This document shows positions 55,084 through 63,672 of a stretch of DNA of 64,000 nucleotides, piece by piece. The DNA comes from Streptococcus gallolyticus subsp. gallolyticus DSM 16831 (GTDB lineage Bacteria > Bacillota > Bacilli > Lactobacillales > Streptococcaceae), in contig NZ_CP018822.1 in NCBI RefSeq assembly GCF_002000985.1, positions 576,001-640,000 of the forward strand, read 5' to 3'. Position 1 is the first letter of the stretch, and every line of letters starts with the position of its first letter. The notes under the pieces were generated by a model, which did not search any database, had not been told where the DNA came from, and saw only the letters and a list, made by a program, of their open reading frames with translations. Both the position numbers and the translations under genes were made by a program.

Positions 55084-55544
55084 TTAGGATTTTGGAGTGA
55101 CAGACTTAACCATTTTGGTAATTTCTTTGTTAAAGCCTAACCTTTCATAAAAGGAAATGGCTTTTTGATTAGCGCTAAAAACGTCTAAAACAAGTTCTGT
55201 GCAATGCTGTTCTCTACACCAATCTTCTGCTTTTGTCATCAATAGTTGCCCAACTCCCTGACTTTTTTGCGGTTGAAAGCACAGCGATAGCTTCAATGTA
55301 AGCAACTTTTTTTGAGTGAAATAATTTTTTAGGCTACTCATTTCTAAGTAGCCTAAAAATGCCCGTTTGATTCCGCGACAAAAATATTAGAAGCGTTGCT
55401 TGCTATCGATTTTTGTGCAAGTTCTAATTGCTTTTGAGTCATAACATCACGGTCGCGATAGGTTAAAAAGTCTATCTCGTTAAAACGTGAAGATAAAGCT
55501 AAAATTTGAGGAGCATGTTCTGATTTAAAAGCTCTAATTTGCAT
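55084..55544 (-). pseudogene. Degraded or mis-sequenced GNAT acetyltransferase
   Basis: The N-terminal half (MQIRAFKSEHAPQILALSSR, from ATG 55544) breaks at ESNGHF near 55364. The C-terminal half (KSQGVGQLLMTKAEDWCREQ ... AISFYERLGF) continues in another frame. Three single-base changes restore one protein reading ...FLGYLE...VAYIEAIAVL...: a missing G in the CCC run (55362-55364), a missing A in the T7 run (55307-55313) and an extra base in the T6 run (55263-55268). All lie in homopolymers. The start overlaps the TetR gene by 11 nt. Confidence 0.8.
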
Positions 55545-56139
55545 GATTAACCTCTTTCTGATTTGAAGTTTTATTGTCGTCAACATTCAGATAGGTAGAA
55601 AGTGGAGCATTGATGAGCCTTAGAAAATCGTCTTTAAATTCATCAGGTGGTGTGGGATTTTCTTGGATAATCCAATTTTTGATAATGACCATGGTCTGTT
55701 CGACGATTAATTGGGTTAAAACATCGTCTGGTAAGTGGAATTTCTCACTTTGTGGATGGACGTTTTCCATGCCCCATTTGGTATAAGTAGAGACAATAAA
55801 TTGCTCAAAAGAAGAGTCAATCGCAGAAGTGTATAGACAAGTAATCCACGTTCTTCCCTCGTAAATGACAGGAAGGACATTATCAGCCACGTAGTTAAAT
55901 GGGTTGCCGTCTGTCGTCATATCATAATCACTATAAACTTGATGAATCTGCTTATCAATCAGAGTATGTACGTAATCGATAATCTCTTGAAGACTTCGAA
56001 AATGTTTCCGATATATAGCTTGACGCGTCAGGCCAGCTTGGCGAGCAATTTCTGACATGGTAAAAGTAGTTTTTTCGGGATTGTTTATAGCCAACTCAAA
56101 GAAAGCATTGATAATTCTTTCACGGGTGCACTTTGCCAT
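55534..56139 (-). CDS. TetR/AcrR-family transcriptional regulator
   Basis: The 201-residue regulator has an N-terminal helix-turn-helix (RERIINAFFELAINNPEKTT, then MSEIARQAGLTRQAIYRKHF) and a helical ligand-binding domain. ATG 56139 follows AAAGGAGTTTCT. It is divergent from the Cna-B adhesin gene. A perfect dyad in the shared upstream region (56228-56250) is its probable operator, and a close variant recurs at 60110-60132. Repression of the adhesin and of its own gene is the natural reading, not shown. Confidence 0.9.
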   Translation of the reverse strand: MAKCTRERIINAFFELAINNPEKTTFTMSEIARQAGLTRQAIYRKHFRSLQEIIDYVHTLIDKQIHQVYSDYDMTTDGNPFNYVADNVLPVIYEGRTWITCLYTSAIDSSFEQFIVSTYTKWGMENVHPQSEKFHLPDDVLTQLIVEQTMVIIKNWIIQENPTPPDEFKDDFLRLINAPLSTYLNVDDNKTSNQKEVNHAN

Positions 56140-56227
56140 AGAAACTCCTTTAAATGATGAATAAAACGTTTGCATAAATTATAACTTAGAACTTAAAGAT
56201 AATCAAATTAAAATAAAGATAAAAAAA

Positions 56228-56250
56228 TAAATTTACACTGTGTAAATTTA
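56228..56250. promoter_or_regulatory. Probable TetR operator, site 1
   Basis: Perfect 10-bp arms TAAATTTACA (56228-56237) and TGTAAATTTA (56241-56250) are separated by CTG. It lies between the divergent TetR and adhesin genes and runs directly into a -10-like TATAAT (56248-56253) on the plus strand. Confidence 0.75.
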
Positions 56251-56326
56251 TAATTCTTTTCATTTTTTAATTTGTATATTAAAATTATTTTGTATATATT
56301 TTAAGGTTATTTTAAGGAGGAGACAA

Positions 56327-59300
56327 ATGGCTAAGCTAAGGAAGATACTCATTGCCCTACTATTACTTTGTAGTAGTATTTTCTCTGCTAGAGTAGCATT
56401 TGCTGATACCGTAGATATTACTGTTAGTAATACTTCGCTATCTACGAATGCCATTAATGGAGGAACTTCTACGGAATTTTCGTTTGACTTTGCAGTGCCA
56501 AATTCAGCAAAATCTGGAGATACAACGGTTATTTCATTACCAGATGAATTAAATTTTCAACGCAATCAAACATTTAACGTTTATGCTTCAGATGGTACAA
56601 CAGTGGTAGCAACTGCGGTCATTGATACCACAACTAAAACATTGACATTAACTTATACGGATTATGTTGATACGCATGATGATGTTACAGGACATCTCTC
56701 AATGAATGTTGTTGTGGATAGAACAGTTGTAACAGAGGCGACAACAGTACCAGCAACAGTAACGATAAATGGAACAACGACTATTACGATTAGTAGTGGT
56801 GGTATTAATTATACTGTTAGTACCGGTGATAGCGATGATATTGACTTTTGGAAATATGGAGTCAGTTATAGTGATGACGAAGTCATGTACTTGATTAATG
56901 TCAATACATCTGCAGCTACTGTATCTAATGTCGTTATTTCTGATACGATTAATTCTGCTGGATTGGAATATGTAGATGGAAGTTTTGAAATATTTGAAGG
57001 GACTTGGTATAAAAATGCTCAAAATTATTGGGCGCTAGGTGGTTCAACGAATGTTACTAGCAATTATAATATTGAGCTTTCTGCTGATAATACCTCTTTT
57101 TCAATTAATCTTGGAACAATTTCTAAAGGGTATATGATTAGATATAGAGTTAAAGCTAACTATACTCTTATTAACGGTGAGCAACTTAGTAATTCGGCGA
57201 CTTATTATTCTGAAAATACTGCACTAAATAATGCTGATAATACTTTTACGTATCAAGGGGCTTCTGGCACAGCGAGCGGTTATAACTATAGTTTAACCGT
57301 TCAAAAAGTGAATGAAGCTGGCGAAGCGCTTGCTGGAGCTGAGTTTACAGTAACACGTGAATCAACTGGACAAGTTGTTGGGACTATTACGACTGGTTCA
57401 GATGGTACTGCGACAATCAGTGGATTGTTAAAAGATAATTATATTATCACAGAAACCAAAGCACCGACAGGTTATGCTATTGCAGACCCAGTTACAGCAG
57501 AAGCTGATAATTCAACGGTCACAGTAACCGATAAAAAAGCAACTGTTGAGGTGACGGGAACTAAAACATGGGATGACAACAATGACCAAGATGGTAAACG
57601 TCCAGATTCGATTATCGTTAACCTACTAGCCAATGGCACAGTCGTTGACACTAAGACAGTAACAGCGGATGACAATTGGACATATGCTTTCTCTGATTTA
57701 GAGCAATATGATGCTGATGGTAATGAAATTGCTTACACAGTTTCAGAGGAAATGGTAGATGGTTATACAACAGTTGTAGATGGCTATAATATTACGAATA
57801 CCCATACCCCAGAAACAACAGAAGTTTCAGGCACGAAAACGTGGGCTGACAATGATGACCAAGATGGTAAACGTCCAGATTCGATTACCGTTAACCTTTT
57901 AGCTAATGGTACAGTTGTTGACACTAAGACAGTGACAGCCGACAGTAATTGGAGCTATGTATTTACCGATTTACCTAAATATGCTAACGGTAATGAAATC
58001 ACTTATACGGTGACAGAAGATGCTGTAGCTGATTACACAACAACTTATGATGGTTACAATATCACTAACAGTTACACCCCGGGTGAAACAAGCATTACAG
58101 TCACAAAAGCTTGGGATGATAATAATGACCAAGATGGTATCCGTCCAGACGCTATCCAAGTGCAATTGTACGCAGACGGTGAAAAATCAGGTGACGCGAT
58201 TACCTTGACAGCAGCTGAAAATTGGACCTATACATGGACAGGTCTTGCGGAAAAAGCAAACAAACAAGACATTACTTATACTGTTGAAGAAGTGTCAGCT
58301 GTAGATGGTTATGCAACAACTACAGGTGTGGTTGAAAACGGAAATGTTACGATTACAAATGTGCATAATCCAAGCACAACATCTCTTAAAGTTGATAAAG
58401 TCTGGAATGACAATGATGACCAAGATGGTCTTCGTCCGACTTCAGTAACCATTAACCTTTTGGCTAATGGCGAAGTGGTTGATACAGTGGATGTGACACC
58501 AAATGCTGATGGTGATTGGACTTATACCTTTACCGATTTAGCAGAATACAGTAATGGTGAAAAAGTTACTTATACCGTTGAAGAAGTCAATACTCCAGAA
58601 GGTTATACGTCATCTGTAGACGGCACAACTATTACCAATACCCACACTCCAGAAACAACAGAAGTGTCAGGAACTAAGGTCTGGGATGATAATAACGACC
58701 AAGATGGACTTCGTCCAGATTCGATTATTATTAACCTTTTGGCAAATGGTGAAGTAGTGGCTAGTCAAACGGTAACAGCCGATAATGATTGGAACTATGC
58801 CTTTACTGATTTACCTAAGTATGACAATGGTAATGAGATTGTTTATACGGTTGATGAAGCAACAACACCAGATGGCTATACGTCATCTGTAGACGGTACA
58901 ACTATTACCAATACGCACACCCCAGAAACTACCGAAGTTTCAGGCACGAAAACGTGGGATGATAATGATGACCAAGATGGTAAACGTCCAGATTCCATTA
59001 CTGTGAACCTACTAGCTAATGGTACAGTTGTTGATACTAAGACAGTGACAGCGGATGATAATTGGAGCTATTCATTTACAGACTTACCTAAATATGACAA
59101 TGGTAACGAAATCACTTATACGGTGACAGAAGATACTGTAGCTGACTATACAACAACTTATGATGGTTACAATATCACTAACAGTTACACCCCGGGTGAA
59201 ACAAGCATTACAGTTACAAAAGTTTGGGATGATAACAATGACCAAGATGGTATCCGTCCAGACGCTATCCAAGTACAATTGTACGCAAACGGTGAAAAAT

Positions 59301-59692
59301 CAGGTGATGTCATTACCTTGACAGCAGCTGACAATTGGACTTATACATGGACAGGTCTTGCGGAAAAAGCCAATAAGAAAACTATTACTTATACTGTTGA
59401 AGAAGTTTCAGCTGTTGATGGTTATACCGCAACAGTTGGTGAGGTTGAAAATGGTAATGTGACCATCACAAATACGCATACGCCAACGACACCAGAAACA
59501 CCATCATCAGATGAGCCAACAACACCAAGTCAGTCAAATAAAAAATCTGATAAAGAGCAAGATAAAAACATCATTGCAGCTCTTCTCCCGTCAACAGGAA
59601 GCCGTAGTGGCTTGGGATTGACAATTCTTGGCTTAGTGCTTGTTATTGCGCTCCTTGCTGGATTGGTTTATCACAAAGTTAAAAAGGCTTAG
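56327..59692 (+). CDS. LPXTG-anchored surface adhesin with SpaA-like and seven Cna-B domains
   Basis: The 1121-residue wall protein has a signal peptide (~1-26) and an N-terminal adhesin-like region of beta-rich modules (~27-320; STEFSFDFAVPNSAKSGDTT resembles collagen-adhesin-type folds). A SpaA-like domain with TETKAPTGYA follows (~322-400), then seven Cna-B repeats (~402-1050), each opening T-K-x-W-x-D-N-x-D-Q-D-G. A proline/serine linker precedes the sorting signal LPSTG (~1088) with hydrophobic helix and KVKKA tail. Cna-B domains usually carry internal isopeptide bonds. Housekeeping sortase should attach it; no sortase is nearby. TAAGGAGGAG gives a strong ribosome binding site. A TetR-type operator lies upstream. 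Confidence 0.9.
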   Translation: MAKLRKILIALLLLCSSIFSARVAFADTVDITVSNTSLSTNAINGGTSTEFSFDFAVPNSAKSGDTTVISLPDELNFQRNQTFNVYASDGTTVVATAVIDTTTKTLTLTYTDYVDTHDDVTGHLSMNVVVDRTVVTEATTVPATVTINGTTTITISSGGINYTVSTGDSDDIDFWKYGVSYSDDEVMYLINVNTSAATVSNVVISDTINSAGLEYVDGSFEIFEGTWYKNAQNYWALGGSTNVTSNYNIELSADNTSFSINLGTISKGYMIRYRVKANYTLINGEQLSNSATYYSENTALNNADNTFTYQGASGTASGYNYSLTVQKVNEAGEALAGAEFTVTRESTGQVVGTITTGSDGTATISGLLKDNYIITETKAPTGYAIADPVTAEADNSTVTVTDKKATVEVTGTKTWDDNNDQDGKRPDSIIVNLLANGTVVDTKTVTADDNWTYAFSDLEQYDADGNEIAYTVSEEMVDGYTTVVDGYNITNTHTPETTEVSGTKTWADNDDQDGKRPDSITVNLLANGTVVDTKTVTADSNWSYVFTDLPKYANGNEITYTVTEDAVADYTTTYDGYNITNSYTPGETSITVTKAWDDNNDQDGIRPDAIQVQLYADGEKSGDAITLTAAENWTYTWTGLAEKANKQDITYTVEEVSAVDGYATTTGVVENGNVTITNVHNPSTTSLKVDKVWNDNDDQDGLRPTSVTINLLANGEVVDTVDVTPNADGDWTYTFTDLAEYSNGEKVTYTVEEVNTPEGYTSSVDGTTITNTHTPETTEVSGTKVWDDNNDQDGLRPDSIIINLLANGEVVASQTVTADNDWNYAFTDLPKYDNGNEIVYTVDEATTPDGYTSSVDGTTITNTHTPETTEVSGTKTWDDNDDQDGKRPDSITVNLLANGTVVDTKTVTADDNWSYSFTDLPKYDNGNEITYTVTEDTVADYTTTYDGYNITNSYTPGETSITVTKVWDDNNDQDGIRPDAIQVQLYANGEKSGDVITLTAADNWTYTWTGLAEKANKKTITYTVEEVSAVDGYTATVGEVENGNVTITNTHTPTTPETPSSDEPTTPSQSNKKSDKEQDKNIIAALLPSTGSRSGLGLTILGLVLVIALLAGLVYHKVKKA
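57544..59481 (+). repeat. Tandem Cna-B coding repeats with a 1113-bp two-domain duplication
   Basis: Seven tandem repeats of about 270-290 bp encode the Cna-B domains. A unit of two domains (repeats 2-3) recurs as repeats 6-7 at an offset of 1113 bp, with blocks such as GGTTACAATATCACTAACAG at 58052 and 59165. The high nucleotide identity between these units indicates recent duplication and a likely variable repeat number. Confidence 0.85.
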
Positions 59693-59739
59693 GAAACTTT
59701 TTAACTCAAATAATATACACTTTTAACACTTTAACACCT

Positions 59740-60010
59740 AGAGGCTGAGATAAAATTCTCAGTTTCTTTGTTTATGTAGTTATAATTTACAAGATACAGT
59801 GGTTTGGACTTTAACCAAATGATACTTTGCGCTGCTTAAACAATTTTGGAAATTGTTTAAGGTTGCGGATAAGAGAAACGAAGTATCTCCTACATCTCCT
59901 ACATCTCGGAAGCTTTAAGAACTCCTTTGATTCTTCTAACAGACCACTGTATTATTAGACTTACGATGACTTAAAGCATCCAGTAGATGCTTTGAGGTCT
60001 GAACCTAGAA
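59740..60010 (-). repeat. Structured dispersed repeat, copy 2 (inverted)
   Basis: On the minus strand this repeats the element at 32109-32330: positions 59758-59811 match at 48 of 54 sites. The copy also has hairpins at equivalent places, including AAAGCATC/GATGCTTT (59975-59995) and AAACAATTT/AAATTGTTT (near 59838-59858), with arm sequences different from copy 1. The end facing the adhesin gene contains CTGAGA/TCTCAG, which may terminate it. Confidence 0.65.
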
Positions 60011-60109
60011 ATTGAAAAGCAAGGAAGCTAAGGAAAATATCAAGAAAGACTTTCTTTTCAGTTTTAAATCTTTACTAAAGATTTTTTCTTTTTATAATCA
60101 ATAAAAAAG

Positions 60110-60132
60110 GTTTACATAGTGTGAATTTATAA
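60110..60132. promoter_or_regulatory. Probable TetR operator, site 2, in a long non-coding gap
   Basis: TTTACATAGTGTGAA followed by TTTATAAT closely matches the site upstream of the adhesin (TTTACACTGTGTAAA followed by TTTATAAT) with three changes in the operator part. The gap from 60011 to 60382 otherwise holds a 13-codon open frame at 60171 (MGDGKRYERLTNS) of doubtful meaning and nothing else I can name. Confidence 0.6.
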
Positions 60133-60382
60133 TGATTATATTTCATAATTTTCTGTGATAAAATAAAATTATGGGGGATGGGAAACGATATGAAAGACTA
60201 ACAAACTCATAAATGCTGTTTATGTTTTAGCTTGCTAGCAGAATACTTTGCATTATTAATCAGTTTAATTATTCTTTTCCTTTAATAGTAGAATTGCTAG
60301 TGGTATGTTAGCTTTTCATACGTCCTCTCGTATTTGGTAATACAAGTGACTTTACTAATTTAGAAGTGATGGGGAAATATCT

Positions 60383-60927
60383 GTGTTCAGGAAGTATGAT
60401 AAGATATTTGCTACTTCGTTTGTTTTAGCAACTTGTATCACTATATTTTTATTTTTTACCAATGATAATTTTTTTGAATGGTCCTTTACACGTCATCAGA
60501 ATATTTTGAGTTGGTATATTAGACCGCTGTTTATTATCCCTATTATGATAGGTGCACTAAGAAAATCTTATACAGTTATCTTTGGTTCAATTTTTATCTG
60601 TTTACAAGTATGTTTTGGTTTGCAAGACCTGATGAGATAGATGATAGTGTTATAGAATTTTTAAATTTTGAACGAAACTATTTAACAGCAGGGTGGAATT
60701 TGGATAAAATTTTTGTGGTAACTGCTGTTATACATTTCTTTATTTTCTTAATTTATACAACGTGGAAATGGTTGCTAGTTGTTATCATCATTAGTGCAAT
60801 ATTAAAAGTTATACATAGTGTTATTTTTGGTGGCAGTAGTGGTTTATTAATTATTAAGCCTGCTATTCTTGGAATTATTATATGTACCTTAGTCATTTGG
60901 GGATTTTTTAGAAAAAATGATAAATAA
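60383..60927 (+). pseudogene. Membrane protein gene split by a frameshift
   Basis: The first part (from GTG 60383, MFRKYDKIFATSFVLATCIT) has two to three membrane helices and ends in the wrong frame near 60610. The second part (60610-60927, MFWFARPDEIDDSVIEFLNF) continues with three more helices. One extra base near 60605 would join them as ...LQVMFWFARPDE..., giving a ~180-residue protein with about five helices. Family not recognised. It lies downstream of the second TetR-like operator and could be part of that regulon. Confidence 0.62.
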
Positions 60928-61059
60928 TTTTTTGTGAGTTATCAAAAAGTATACATTGTTAAACTATTTGATGATTTTTTATGCTATTTCTTATGAAACG
61001 ATATTTAAATAATAATTTTAATATCGTTAAGGTATACGGTTACTAGGGAAGGTGAGGGT

Positions 61060-61365
61060 ATGACAAATAATAATCAATTGCCACCGTGGTTAGCGGTGCT
61101 GACCGAGAAAGACCTTGATTTCATTAGGCAATTTATTATAAGCTCAGGTTCATTAAAGGAAATGGCGAGCTACTATGATATTTCTTATCCGACTGTTCGA
61201 TTAAGGCTAGATAAATTGATTCAAAAAGTATCAGGTGATGGTATGGTTGAAGATGATAATTATATTCAGTTGATTAGGCAGTTAGCTTTGGATGGTAAGA
61301 TGAGCTATGACACGGCTAGAGAGTTGATACTTTCTTATAGGAAAGAACGACGGTATTTATGGTGA
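61060..61365 (+). CDS. DUF2089-family DNA-binding-like protein
   Basis: The 101-residue protein has a helix-turn-helix-like core (LKEMASYYDISYPTVRLRLDKLIQKV) preceded by LTEKDLDFIRQFIISSG. This matches the DUF2089 family of presumed small transcription factors that often precede membrane protein genes. GAAGGTGAGGGT leads into ATG. It lies 50 nt before the TraX-like gene and may regulate it. Confidence 0.85.
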   Translation: MTNNNQLPPWLAVLTEKDLDFIRQFIISSGSLKEMASYYDISYPTVRLRLDKLIQKVSGDGMVEDDNYIQLIRQLALDGKMSYDTARELILSYRKERRYLW

Positions 61366-61414
61366 CACACTGTCAACCGAAAGTGGTTTATATCTAAGGA
61401 TTCCTTTTGATATA

Positions 61415-62164
61415 ATGAAAATAGGAGAAGCGGTATGGAAAAAATTCAAGTTGAATCGAAATCAGTTAAAAGCTCTTGCGACTATTTTTATGGTCTTTGA
61501 TAATATTTATCTTCGTTTTGCTGGTTTGCCAAGCATTATTCATTTATTAACTCGATTTGTTGCTCCTTTATTTGCTTGGTTGATGGTTGAGGGATTCTTT
61601 CATACCCACTCTCGAAAAGAATATTGCAAAAGGTTGTGGATAGCTGCTGTTTTGATGCAGATTGGTGACTTTATTTCACTGGCTTTGTTGAAAGAAAATG
61701 GTATTTCTGACAATATCTTTCTGACCTTAGCGATATCATTTAGTGTGATATGGCTGATTGATACAGCTAAGAAAGCAAAAGGAAATAAAAAAATTTTGCT
61801 AAATTTGGGTGCGGTAGCACTTGCTGCTGTGGGCATGGTAATAAGTGAAGGTGGTTTATCCATTATTCCATTTGTTTTTATCACGTATTTGTTTTATCAT
61901 CAAAAAACAAAACAAGCGGTGGTTTATTTCCTTTATTGCTTTATTCTTTTCTTTACGCTTTATGGTGGCTTGAGTTTAGCCATAAAACAAGGTTTTGAGA
62001 TGTTCTGTGTGAATTCGGACTGGATGGGATTTTTAGTGATTCCTTTTATGTACCTCTATAATGGTGAAAAAGGGCAATCAAGACCTTATCAAAAATGGTT
62101 CTTCTATGTTTTCTATCCTTTGCATTTATGGATTTTAGCCATTATAAGTGTCGTTATAAAGTGA
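61415..62164 (+). CDS. TraX-family membrane protein, start probably affected by an indel
   Basis: The ~249-residue protein has about eight membrane helices and TraX-family features (FKLNRNQLKALATIFMVFDN, RFVAPLFAWLMVEGF, FYVFYPLHLWIL). TraX was first known as an F-pilin acetylase; chromosomal members are of unknown function. The ATG at 61415 sits inside the -10 TATAAT (61411-61416), so it is unlikely to be used. A well-placed ATG at 61435 after AGGAG is out of frame by one A in the run 61439-61444; with five A it would read MEKFKLNRNQLK, the usual start. Confidence 0.8.
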   Translation: MKIGEAVWKKFKLNRNQLKALATIFMVFDNIYLRFAGLPSIIHLLTRFVAPLFAWLMVEGFFHTHSRKEYCKRLWIAAVLMQIGDFISLALLKENGISDNIFLTLAISFSVIWLIDTAKKAKGNKKILLNLGAVALAAVGMVISEGGLSIIPFVFITYLFYHQKTKQAVVYFLYCFILFFTLYGGLSLAIKQGFEMFCVNSDWMGFLVIPFMYLYNGEKGQSRPYQKWFFYVFYPLHLWILAIISVVIK

Positions 62165-62173
62165 GATTATTTT

Positions 62174-62204
62174 AGAAGAGGTTGAGGCAAAAGTGCGTAG
62201 CCTC
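62174..62204 (+). terminator. Possible terminator after the TraX-like gene
   Basis: AGAGGTTGAGGC and GTAGCCTCTT can pair around AAAAGTGC, followed by TGTTTATGC. The end (CTTTGTTTATG) resembles the dispersed repeat family seen at 32.1 and 59.7 kb. Confidence 0.5.
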
Positions 62205-62310
62205 TTTGTTTATGCAATCAAAATTGATTATCGTGGAAAGGCAATTTTCGTCGGTCTAAAAATATATTTTCCCCTGAGAATAAGCTGTTTTGAAAAAACA
62301 TGTTAGATGG

Positions 62311-62316
62311 TATAAT
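62311..62316 (+). promoter_or_regulatory. -10 placed for a leaderless transcript
   Basis: TATAAT at 62311-62316 ends 6 nt before ATG 62323, with TTTTGA at 17 bp upstream as a weak -35. No ribosome binding site is present. Confidence 0.5.
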
Positions 62317-62322
62317 GATGAT

Positions 62323-63486
62323 ATGAACAAAGAAAGATTGCATATTGTTTTAAACAAAGACATTATTGACCAGTTGAATCTTGCTAGTGGGCAGGAGCTG
62401 GAAGCCGAGTTATACGCTGATAAATTAGTGCTGCAAAGAGAAGAAGAGCCTGAACGGCGTACCCTTTCGAGTTGGGTATTAATTATTGCGACTGTTTTGC
62501 TGAGTGTGGTCTTTTTTGCCATTAGTTCTATGCAAAATAGGAGCCAGATTTTATTGGTTGGCGACTACTCGATTATCACCTTTTTGATTGGCTTTGGTGG
62601 GGTGCTTGGAATGGCAATTTTCACCATTACCTTCATTCTCAACCGTCATCTGTTTCTGGGTGGGCTGAAAGCGCGTGTTTTCTGGCGGATGCTTCCCGTC
62701 ATCATCATGTCCTTTACGGTTATTTTATTGTTAGCTTTATTAGGCTTTGGCTGGCTGCTGGAGCAGATTTTTACAGGAGCGTCTTTTGATAAATTAACAG
62801 CTACCTTGATTTTAGGAGTTTCGATTTATGCTGTAAGCGCGCTTTGGGGGCAAATAGCAGAGCAGATTAGAGCGACTTGGTTGACGACAGTATTTACGGT
62901 TATTATGATTAGCGGCGTCTTTATTTCCATGGCAACCAATAGTTCATTGCAATGGTGGCACTTTAATCTTAGTTTTTTAGGAACAAAAGAAGCTAAAGAC
63001 AGTTGGCAATTCAATTTGACCTTAATGTTGTCGGCGCTGATTTTAGTTGCCTTGGTTGATTACCTTTTTGTCGCTCTCGGTGAAAAATACGGCAGAAATT
63101 GGAAATTACGACTGATGCGTGTGATGCTAACCGTGCTAGGGCTTGATTTGGGCGCTGTTGGCTATTTTCCAAATAATGCCAGCTCACATCTTTTGCACAC
63201 TCGTGTTGCTGGTTACTTGGTTTTCATTATCATTGCCTTGATTATTAGTGTCAAATGGCTTTTGCCAAATGTGACCCGAGATTTTCTGGTAATGTCATAT
63301 GTGATTGGCGGCATGTTGGTTGGGCTAGAGGTAGCTTTTGAAGTTATCCATTACTTGTCCTTAACAGCATTTGAAATGAGTGCTTTCTTGTTAGCATTTA
63401 CGTGGTTGATTAGGCTCATCAATCATTTAGAACGCCTACTCGTTCCAGAAAAGAAAGTCATGACTGTTACGCTTGAATCATTTTAA
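62323..63486 (+). CDS. Polytopic membrane protein with AbrB-like N-terminus (DUF998-like)
   Basis: The ~387-residue protein begins with a soluble part (LHIVLNKDIIDQLNLASGQE then ADKLVLQREE) that matches the pattern of an AbrB/SpoVT swapped-hairpin domain. About nine to ten membrane helices follow and resemble DUF998-type proteins, with a duplicated four- to five-helix arrangement. The joining of an AbrB-like DNA-binding module to a membrane domain is unusual. The ATG is chosen because it aligns with the AbrB-like start and lies just after a -10. Function unknown. Confidence 0.7.
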   Translation: MNKERLHIVLNKDIIDQLNLASGQELEAELYADKLVLQREEEPERRTLSSWVLIIATVLLSVVFFAISSMQNRSQILLVGDYSIITFLIGFGGVLGMAIFTITFILNRHLFLGGLKARVFWRMLPVIIMSFTVILLLALLGFGWLLEQIFTGASFDKLTATLILGVSIYAVSALWGQIAEQIRATWLTTVFTVIMISGVFISMATNSSLQWWHFNLSFLGTKEAKDSWQFNLTLMLSALILVALVDYLFVALGEKYGRNWKLRLMRVMLTVLGLDLGAVGYFPNNASSHLLHTRVAGYLVFIIIALIISVKWLLPNVTRDFLVMSYVIGGMLVGLEVAFEVIHYLSLTAFEMSAFLLAFTWLIRLINHLERLLVPEKKVMTVTLESF

Positions 63487-63637
63487 TCTTTTTAACATCA
63501 TCTCTAAGCTTTTAGTCTGAAAATACGGATGACTAGTGGTTTAGAGATATTTTTTCACATTAAAGCTCTTTTTAGTGGCTAAAAACGTACATTTTGGTGA
63601 AAAATGTTGTATTTTTTAGAAAATTCGCAAAAAATGC

Positions 63638-63666
63638 TTGACAAGGAGAAAAACGGTGGGTATAAT
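63638..63666 (+). promoter_or_regulatory. Consensus promoter of the second T-box leader
   Basis: TTGACA (63638-63643), a 17-bp spacer and TATAAT (63661-63666): a perfect match to the vegetative promoter consensus. The preceding 150 bp after the membrane protein gene show nothing recognisable. Confidence 0.88.
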
Positions 63667-63672
63667 GTTAAT

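Noticed and set aside
57472..59278. Minus-strand frames recurring at regular spacing within the adhesin gene
   Set aside because: They repeat because the Cna-B coding sequence repeats; antisense artefacts.
57544..59481. Regular repeats considered as a CRISPR array
   Set aside because: Repeats are ~270-290 bp, in frame and protein-coding; no short direct repeats with spacers occur anywhere in the window.
60171..60212. Thirteen-codon frame (MGDGKRYERLTNS) downstream of the second TetR-like operator
   Set aside because: No ribosome binding site and no hydrophobic or pheromone-like character; likely chance.
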